This document shows, one piece after another, positions 39,452-44,819 of a DNA stretch of 44,819 nt. Under the pieces are notes generated by a model. It had not been told where the DNA came from, made no database searches, and saw nothing but the letters and a program-made list of their open reading frames with translations. The translations under genes and the position numbers were made by a program. Every line of letters begins with the position of its first letter. The first letter of the stretch is position 1. This stretch comes from Akkermansiaceae bacterium (GTDB taxonomy: Bacteria > Verrucomicrobiota > Verrucomicrobiia > Verrucomicrobiales > Akkermansiaceae), in the NCBI GenBank assembly GCA_947491475.1, contig CANLKN010000022.1:1-44819 (forward strand). The letters are read 5' to 3'.

Positions 39452-40486
39452 TCAATCCGCACCCATCGCCAGCACTTCCGCGCGCACCATTTTCACCAAC
39501 TGCGGCGGCCCAAGCACCTTGGCTTGGCTGCCGAAACTCAGCACCCAGCGCAAAACCTCCTCCAATCGACCTACCTCGAACCTCACTTCCACACGCGTGC
39601 CTTTCACATTTAAAACCGTCAACTCCTGTGTCGGATGCCAGCGCCGCTCCTGAGCCAGGCGCGCCGCGTAATTCTTCAATACCACCCGAACCACATGGCG
39701 CGAATCGTCTCCCGCTACATTCCAAACCCCAAACGATTGTTTTAAATACGCGCGACCATCAAAATTGGAAGGCCGATCAAAACGCTTGCTTAAAATATTC
39801 AGTCGGCTCATCCGCGGCAACGCGAAAGTCCGCAGCGCCGCGCGCCCAAGGTCGTAGGCAATGAGATACCAACCGCCGTCCACCTCACCGAGATGCAGCG
39901 GATGAACACGCCTCAGCTCGGGTTTTTGCGCTTCTATTTTTCGATAATAAAAAGTCATAACACATTGATCAAGTATTGATTGTGCGATTTCTCCAAACCG
40001 TTTCACATCATACGGATTCTGCTCGACCACCTTGCGTGAAAACGCCTCATCCAGATCGCCCCAGGAAAACTGAATTTTTCCCAACATGCCTCGGGTGAGC
40101 TTGGCGAACGCCTCGTGCAGCACCTCGGCCAATGCTGTTCCACGAACGGATTCCAGCGCGTTGCGGGATAAAAACAAGCCAGCCAGTTCCTCGGCGGTGG
40201 TCTGAAATACCGGAAAATCCGAGACATCGCGGTCGTAATAATATCCGTGCAACGACTCGTCGTAAACAATCGGCAGGTTGAACTCGTCGCGCATGAACGT
40301 GATGTCGCGCTGAACCGTCTTGCGCTCAACACCGAGCTTTTCCGCCAGAAAGGAGCAGTTGGGATAATTTCCACCTAGAATCGAGGCGTGAATCTCGTAA
40401 ATCCGCAACAGAGGCCGACGCGTCAGCCCGACCCGTGCCTGCGAATTGTCCATCAATCTGGCGATATCATTTTTGATTCGGTTCAT
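39452..40486 (-). CDS. WYL-domain transcriptional regulator
   Basis: Using ATG 40486 (MNRIKNDIARL) the protein has 344 residues. ATG 40507 is also possible; the frame extends into the tRNA gene at 40684 and that part cannot be coding. An HTH_11-type winged helix lies at about 22-80 (NCSFLAEKLGVERKTVQRDI). The WYL domain follows at about 170-225 (MTFYYRKIEAQKPELRRVHP, GGWYLIAYDLGRAALRTFAL) and then a WCX-like C-terminal part. WYL domains sense nucleic acid or small ligands; the target is unknown. The 5' region 40487-40683 is AT-rich and holds nothing else identified. Confidence 0.9.
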   Translation of the reverse strand: MNRIKNDIARLMDNSQARVGLTRRPLLRIYEIHASILGGNYPNCSFLAEKLGVERKTVQRDITFMRDEFNLPIVYDESLHGYYYDRDVSDFPVFQTTAEELAGLFLSRNALESVRGTALAEVLHEAFAKLTRGMLGKIQFSWGDLDEAFSRKVVEQNPYDVKRFGEIAQSILDQCVMTFYYRKIEAQKPELRRVHPLHLGEVDGGWYLIAYDLGRAALRTFALPRMSRLNILSKRFDRPSNFDGRAYLKQSFGVWNVAGDDSRHVVRVVLKNYAARLAQERRWHPTQELTVLNVKGTRVEVRFEVGRLEEVLRWVLSFGSQAKVLGPPQLVKMVRAEVLAMGAD

Positions 40487-40683
40487 TTCATGCACATACA
40501 GCAGCATTTCGACCTGGAATCCAGCCAGATTCTCCTCATTTATTACTTGTGACAATATATGTAATGCGGAATCAATACCCTGTGTTCCGCTTAGAAAATT
40601 TTGTTGTCCATAATTTATCCTTGCGCGCGATCGCACGGCCGCGTTTATTCCCCATCCCGCGCCGCAAGGCGCATGGTTCCAAT

Positions 40684-40760
<77 letters not shown>

Positions 40761-40763
40761 ATG

Positions 40764-40806
40764 AAAGCCGTTGAATTCCAAGGAGTTCAGCGGCTTTCGC
40801 CTTTTT
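40764..40806 (+). terminator. Intrinsic terminator after initiator tRNA
   Basis: AAAGCCGTTGAA (40764-40775) pairs with TTCAGCGGCTTT (40786-40797), one T-G wobble, loop about 10 nt, followed by CGCCTTTTTG. It ends only 5 bp before the first ATG of the next gene. Confidence 0.75.
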
Positions 40807-40810
40807 GAAA

Positions 40811-41716
40811 ATGCGTTTTGTGATGAGTTCCACGCCCGCTTCTGCAGTTCTGTCTGCCGCCGTTTGGCGGGAGCGTGCGGATTTGCACCGGCAGCGGGCC
40901 GTGCTGCATACGGAGCCAGCGAGAATGCGACGCGACCACGGCGAGCCACATCCGATCGCAGATTTTCTGTTCGAGTATTATCCGTTTCCCTTTTCGCTGT
41001 TGGAGAACTGGCATCCAGGAATGGGACTGGCCTTGGAAGCAGCCCCCCCTGCCCTGTCGCCGCCGTTCTCGGAGCGCTGCTATCATCTGGCGGATGGCGT
41101 GATCATGGCGGATCCCGGGAAACTTTCCAACAAAGAGCGCCAGCGGCTGGCGTGGATGACCGAGTTGTTAGAAGCAACCCGTGACCGCGCGGGAAATTTC
41201 GCCTGCCATGGCCTGCACGAGTGGGCAATGGTTTACCGCGGCATGGAGGTGCGCCATGAGAAGACCCTGAAACTGCGGCTGCCACAGCCGGAAATCGATG
41301 CTTTGGTGGAATCCCGGGCGGTCTGTTGCTCACACCACGATGCATTCCGATTTTTCGCGCCCGATGCACGGCACCTGAACCGGCTTCAGCCGGATCTTGA
41401 AAGCCGTGGTCTGCTTGAGCAACCGGGCTGCCTGCATGCCAACATGGATTTATACAAATGGGCGGCCAAGGCGATGCCTTGGGTGGGATCGGACTTGCTG
41501 CTGGATTGTTTCGAGTTGGCGGTGGAACTGCGCGAACTCGACATGCGGGCCAGTCCCTACGATCTAACGGATTGGGGTCGGGAGCCCGTGCGCATCGAGA
41601 CACCGGACGGCCGCCGGGTTTATGAAACCGAGCAAAGACTTCTGTCATCAAAGGCCGAACCACTCAGAAAACGCCTCATCGCAAAACTGCACATGACGCT
41701 CAATGCCGCCAGCTGA
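40811..41716 (+). CDS. Conserved protein often labelled '3-methyladenine DNA glycosylase'
   Basis: The protein has about 301 residues from ATG 40811; ATG 40826 is an alternative because the first ATG touches the terminator T-run. Conserved-looking blocks are HPIADFLFEYYPFPFSLLEN, FACHGLHEWAMVYRG, VCCSHHDAFRFFAPDAR, EQPGCLHANMDLYKWAAKA, and ELDMRASPYDLTDWG. I recall the family by these blocks in Verrucomicrobiota, Actinobacteria and others, where the glycosylase label is common but, to my knowledge, unsupported by any known glycosylase motif. The many His, Cys and Asp residues suggest a metal enzyme. No signal peptide is visible. Confidence 0.75.
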   Translation: MRFVMSSTPASAVLSAAVWRERADLHRQRAVLHTEPARMRRDHGEPHPIADFLFEYYPFPFSLLENWHPGMGLALEAAPPALSPPFSERCYHLADGVIMADPGKLSNKERQRLAWMTELLEATRDRAGNFACHGLHEWAMVYRGMEVRHEKTLKLRLPQPEIDALVESRAVCCSHHDAFRFFAPDARHLNRLQPDLESRGLLEQPGCLHANMDLYKWAAKAMPWVGSDLLLDCFELAVELRELDMRASPYDLTDWGREPVRIETPDGRRVYETEQRLLSSKAEPLRKRLIAKLHMTLNAAS

Positions 41717-41728
41717 AATGGAGCATTT

Positions 41729-42583
41729 TCACACTCCCTGCCAGCCGAGTTTCTGTCGCAAGGCTTCGTAAAACGAACGCTCCTCAAGCCGCAGCAGGTG
41801 GAATGAGGAGTGGGATTTCCGGACTTCGATGTGATCGCCATGCTCGATGTGCACGCTGTCGCGGCCATCAACGGTGAACAACATCGGTTCGCTGCCAGGA
41901 TCTTGGGAAGAGAGTTCGATCACGCAACTGTCCGCAAGCACTAGCGCGCGCTGGCTGAGGCTATGCGGACAGATCGGAGTGATGAGAAACACCGCGGCAC
42001 CGGGCGCGATGAGCGGCCCGCCGGCGGAAAGCGAATAGGCGGTGGAACCCGTGGGCGTGGCGACGATCAGGCCATCGGCGCGGTAGTCGTTGAGCAACTC
42101 GCCATTGACTTTGGCACGCAATGAAACCAGCCGCCCGGTTTGGCCGCGGGCCAGTGTGATTTCATTGAGAGCGGTGAATTCCTCCGCCGGTTGGCCGCTG
42201 CGGTGCAGGGTGGCTGCCAGCAGGGTGCGCACACTGGTGCTGAAACGGCCGGCAGCCACAGCTTGGGCGAATTCGTCGAGTTCGCCATCGGTGCAACTGG
42301 TGAGAAACCCGAGCGTGCCGATGTTAATTCCGGCGACGGGTTTCTGGAAACCGCCGAGACGGGCGACAGCATGCAGCATGGTGCCATCGCCGCCGATCAC
42401 CGCCGCCAGATCGACATGTGCGGAAAATTCCGCTGCCGGGACGCCTCCGGGCTCGCCGACGAGTGCGGCAGTTGCCTCGTCGAGCAGAGTTGCGATGCCG
42501 ACTTTTCCCAGCGCTGCCCGCAAGGCGCGCAAGGTGGGGATCGATACCGATTTGTGCGGGTTGGCGAAGATTCCGACAGTCAC
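41729..42583 (-). CDS. nadK: NAD kinase
   Basis: The 284-residue protein phosphorylates NAD to NADP. It has the family motifs GGDGTMLHAVA (about 70-80), NIGTLGFL, the NE/D-type ALNEITLARG, and GSTAYSLSAGGPL. Length is normal. It is cytoplasmic and stands alone, convergent with the preceding gene and divergent from the small membrane-protein gene. Confidence 0.96.
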   Translation of the reverse strand: MTVGIFANPHKSVSIPTLRALRAALGKVGIATLLDEATAALVGEPGGVPAAEFSAHVDLAAVIGGDGTMLHAVARLGGFQKPVAGINIGTLGFLTSCTDGELDEFAQAVAAGRFSTSVRTLLAATLHRSGQPAEEFTALNEITLARGQTGRLVSLRAKVNGELLNDYRADGLIVATPTGSTAYSLSAGGPLIAPGAAVFLITPICPHSLSQRALVLADSCVIELSSQDPGSEPMLFTVDGRDSVHIEHGDHIEVRKSHSSFHLLRLEERSFYEALRQKLGWQGV

Positions 42584-42702
42584 GATGTGGGACCTTAAGC
42601 CGCGATCCCCGCCACTGGCAAGCGGAGGAAAAATCGGTGACTGGATTCAATTTGCATTGTGGCGCGGCAACGTGAGAATTCCGGCGCAAAGAAATCGACT
42701 GA

Positions 42703-42990
42703 ATGACGCAGCAAAGCACCGAGATCGAAGTGGAGGTTGTGGAAATCGACGGAGTGGCGCCGGCGATGACTCCGGAGCGTGCTCCAAGCCCCGCAGGCAT
42801 GCGCGGCGAGTGGCAGGATTGGCGGCATTGGCAGGGACGCGTGAGCCGTCTCGACAGCCGCTGGTGGCCGCTTTGGGTGTTTTTGGGAATCATTGCGCTC
42901 GGCTTGTTTTTAACCGTCGGAGTGGTGGTCGGCGTGATTTTTCTGATCGTCCGGCTGTGCCTGAAAATCATCCGGTCGATTCTTGGCTGA
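42703..42990 (+). CDS. Small membrane protein of unknown function
   Basis: The 95-residue protein has an acidic N-terminus (TEIEVEVVEIDG), a Trp-rich amphipathic stretch (GEWQDWRHWQGRVSRLDSRW) and one long hydrophobic region at about 57-85 that could form one or two membrane helices. It precedes fabG by 56 bp. I do not recognise a family. Confidence 0.6.
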   Translation: MTQQSTEIEVEVVEIDGVAPAMTPERAPSPAGMRGEWQDWRHWQGRVSRLDSRWWPLWVFLGIIALGLFLTVGVVVGVIFLIVRLCLKIIRSILG

Positions 42991-43046
42991 GCGTGGTGGC
43001 ATCCCCCGCATTGACAGACGGGCGCATCCGCCACCACGCTCCGGCC

Positions 43047-43793
43047 ATGTCACGTTTTGCCAACAAAATCGCCGTCGTCACCGGAGGAGGCCGTGGAATC
43101 GGCCAGGAAATCGCCCGCACGCTCGCTGCGGAGGGAGCAAAAGTCGCGGTGGTCAGCCGCAGTGCCGCGAGCTGCGGAAAAGCCGCCGATGAAATCAACG
43201 CCGAGTTTCCGGGCGCGGCCACCGCATACGCCGTGGACGTGGCCGATCACGAGGCGGTGCAGGCGCTGGCCAAGCAGATCGGCGACGAACTCGGCGCGGT
43301 GAACATTCTCGTCAACAACGCCGGCGTCACCCGTGACACGCTGCTGATGCGCATGAAAGAGGAGGACTGGGACACCGTGCTCGACACCAATCTCAAGGGC
43401 GCTTTTAACACCGTCAAAGCGTTCATGCGCCCGCTGATGAAAGCCGAGGACCCGCGCATCATCAACATCGCCTCGGTGATCGGCTTGATCGGCAATGCCG
43501 GCCAAACGAACTACTCCGCAAGTAAGGCCGGGCTGATCGGTTTCACCAAGGCCGTCGCTCGCGAACTCTCCGGACGCGCCGTCACCTGCAATGCGGTGGC
43601 CCCCGGATTCATCACCACCGACATGACCGATGAACTGCCGGAAGCGGTAAAAGAAGCCGTGCTCGCGAAAATCCCGCTCGGCAGCTTCGGCGAAACCAAG
43701 GACATCGCCTCGATGGTCGCTTATCTCGCCAGCAAGGATGCCCGCTACATCACCGGCCAGGTCTTCGCCGTCGATGGCGGCATGACGATGTGA
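43047..43793 (+). CDS. fabG: 3-oxoacyl-[acyl-carrier-protein] reductase
   Basis: From ATG 43047 the protein has 248 residues: short-chain dehydrogenase with TGGGRGIG (NADPH site), NNAGVTRD, catalytic Ser in NIASVIG, the Y-x3-K pair in NYSASKAG, and a C-terminal GQVFAVDGGMTM typical of FabG. The frame is open far upstream (to 42090), but that part lies antisense to nadK and over the small membrane-protein gene and is not coding. It reduces 3-oxoacyl-ACP in fatty acid synthesis. FabD, FabF and ACP genes are not adjacent. Confidence 0.94.
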   Translation: MSRFANKIAVVTGGGRGIGQEIARTLAAEGAKVAVVSRSAASCGKAADEINAEFPGAATAYAVDVADHEAVQALAKQIGDELGAVNILVNNAGVTRDTLLMRMKEEDWDTVLDTNLKGAFNTVKAFMRPLMKAEDPRIINIASVIGLIGNAGQTNYSASKAGLIGFTKAVARELSGRAVTCNAVAPGFITTDMTDELPEAVKEAVLAKIPLGSFGETKDIASMVAYLASKDARYITGQVFAVDGGMTM

Positions 43794-43803
43794 GCGACTC
43801 CCT

Positions 43804-43838
43804 GATTTCAAATCGCAAATCGCAAATTTAAAATCCTC
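43804..43838. repeat. Heptad-periodic tract between fabG and sixA
   Basis: Five 7-bp units in register: GATTTCA, AATCGCA, AATCGCA, AATTTAA, AATCCTC. It fills most of the 63-bp spacer between two same-strand genes. Confidence 0.75.
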
Positions 43839-43856
43839 AACTCCCCTCACCCGCTC

Positions 43857-44339
43857 ATGGATTTGCTGATACTGCGCCACGGCAGGGCCGATGACTTCCA
43901 CCGCGATGGCGACAGCGCCCGCGCGCTCGTTGAAAAAGGCCGGGAGCAGGCGCGCAGGGCGGCCCGCATCGTCAAGGCAACGAAATGGCTGCCGGAAATT
44001 GTTCTAACAAGTCCGCTGGTCCGCGCCCGCCAGACGGCGGATGAGTTCTGCGAGGTGTCGGGCGTGCCGGGAGCATTGATCCAAGGCTGGCTCGCCTGTG
44101 GCATGTCGCCTGGGCTGGCGCTCAAGGAGTTGGCCGGTTTTGGTGAATTCGAGCGTCTCGCCATCGTCGGCCATGAACCGGATTTATCCTCGCTCATCGA
44201 GTGGCTGCTAGGAGCCGCCGGTGGCTCGGTGGAAATGAAAAAAGGAGCCATCGCCTGCGTGCGGATTCATCCGCCATCGCGTCATGGCGCGCTCAAGTTC
44301 CTGATCCCTCCAAAGCTTGCCGACGAAGCGGCGGACTGA
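43857..44339 (+). CDS. sixA: SixA-type phosphohistidine phosphatase
   Basis: The 160-residue protein is a histidine-phosphatase-superfamily member of SixA size. The catalytic RHG motif is at the N-terminus (DLLILRHGRADDF), VLTSPLVRARQTADEF carries the second arginine, and VGHEPDLS the second histidine. SixA removes phosphate from phosphohistidine in phosphorelay or PTS proteins; the target here is unknown. Confidence 0.88.
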   Translation: MDLLILRHGRADDFHRDGDSARALVEKGREQARRAARIVKATKWLPEIVLTSPLVRARQTADEFCEVSGVPGALIQGWLACGMSPGLALKELAGFGEFERLAIVGHEPDLSSLIEWLLGAAGGSVEMKKGAIACVRIHPPSRHGALKFLIPPKLADEAAD

Positions 44340-44407
44340 TCATTTTCCACCACATTGAACCCGTAAGCGCCAACCAATGGCATTGGCCATGCCAACCCAT
44401 CTGAAAA

Positions 44408-44659
44408 TTGAAATCGAAACAGCTCAACAAATTCGGAACCCTCAATACCACCAAAGCCTTCGAGCGGATCGCCATCCTCAATGAGGCCGATGAAAAATCC
44501 CTCCTGCTCATCCCCGCACTCCACTACCACAAGCTCAAGGGAACCTCGAAATACTCCATCGATGCGGAATCAAGAAATTCACCGTGGCGCATCACCTTCC
44601 AATGGGAAAACGCGGAAATGAAAAACGTCGAACTCGTCAGAATCGAAGACACCCACTGA
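44408..44659 (+). pseudogene. HigB/RelE-like toxin, N-terminally truncated, no antitoxin seen
   Basis: The open frame gives 83 residues from a TTG at 44408, with an in-frame TGA at 44402 just before it. The body (SKQLNKFGTL, HYHKLKG, SPWRITFQWENAEMKNVELV, RIEDTH) matches the HigB-like branch of RelE/ParE toxins, mRNA-cleaving enzymes. About 15-18 N-terminal residues usual in the family are missing, and the normal downstream HigA antitoxin gene is not found in the remaining 160 bp, where I see no gene. It is probably a decaying remnant, unless translation begins at the TTG. Confidence 0.65.
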
Positions 44660-44819
44660 ATCCAACCGGAACACAGCCGTCCCACAGACTGGGCGCGGCG
44701 CGCCCTGAGCCTTGATTTTGCGAGGCCCTGAGGTCGTTTCGGGAGAATGGCGATTGCGACTTTTTTGCGAGCAGTTGATATATCCCGGTGTTTACGCGGC
44801 GATGCTGTCCCATGACATC

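Noticed and set aside
42090-43046. N-terminal extension of fabG by about 319 residues
   Set aside because: The extension runs antisense to nadK and across the small membrane-protein gene; FabG homology starts exactly at ATG 43047.
44660-44819. Short open frames at the right edge
   Set aside because: Nothing longer than about 25 codons with a start; no recognisable sequence.

Overview
The window looks like chromosomal DNA of a GC-rich (about 60% by eye) Verrucomicrobiota bacterium, most likely class Verrucomicrobiae. The evidence is gene content: a moxR-DUF58-DUF4381-bat operon with fused Bat proteins, a PEP-CTERM secreted protein, DUF4914, DUF6941, an LptE/BamD-type outer-membrane assembly pair, and a Rho factor with a long lysine-rich, disordered N-terminus. 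Outer-membrane assembly genes imply a diderm cell. No transposase, integrase, phage gene, CRISPR array or rRNA was found. The assignment is inference from protein families, not from a marker gene.

Layout. 1-443: gene-free DNA with 7-bp-periodic repeats running off the left edge. 444-8899 (minus strand): a small lipoprotein gene, then moxR, DUF58, DUF4381, batA, batB/C and batD/E, a probable aerotolerance/envelope-stress operon in which BatB+C and BatD+E are fused. 8993-11954 (minus): TetR regulator, lptE-like, bamD-like, proC. 12345-16210 (plus): yebC, rho, a dihydropteroate-synthase-like gene. 16228-18389: a BlaR1/BlaI-type pair divergent from a lipoprotein. 18438-23412: RlmD-type rRNA methyltransferase, DUF6941, M20 peptidase, and an unusual RsmA(KsgA)-Nudix fusion. 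23439-26366: large M16 zinc protease.

26517-31385 is the most unusual part. A module of 'secreted NGDF-type protein divergent from a LacI-family regulator' occurs twice side by side. The two regulators are clear paralogues. Both intergenic regions carry the same arrangement on the minus strand: TTGACA, 17 bp, then a -10 element embedded in a CTA-N8-TAG palindrome. Both secreted-protein genes are frameshifted; one at a run of eight T, and the other is a chimera ending in what looks like the C-terminus of a beta-helix glycoside hydrolase.

31538-34493: DUF4914 (P-loop, PEPCK-like) divergent from a PocR-AraC regulator, with a palindrome between them. 34543-44659: tRNA-Pro, DEAD-box helicase, cyclophilin, a split CbiX/DR2241 pair, a lipoate-ligase-like protein, a WYL regulator, initiator tRNA-Met with an atypical anticodon stem, a conserved family often labelled '3-methyladenine DNA glycosylase', NAD kinase, FabG, SixA and a truncated HigB-like toxin.

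Two genome-scale patterns cut across genes. Short intergenic tracts have strict 7-bp periodicity. The pentamer GTTAG/CTAAC recurs inside genes, so that the rare leucine codons TTA and CTA are found mainly in that context.
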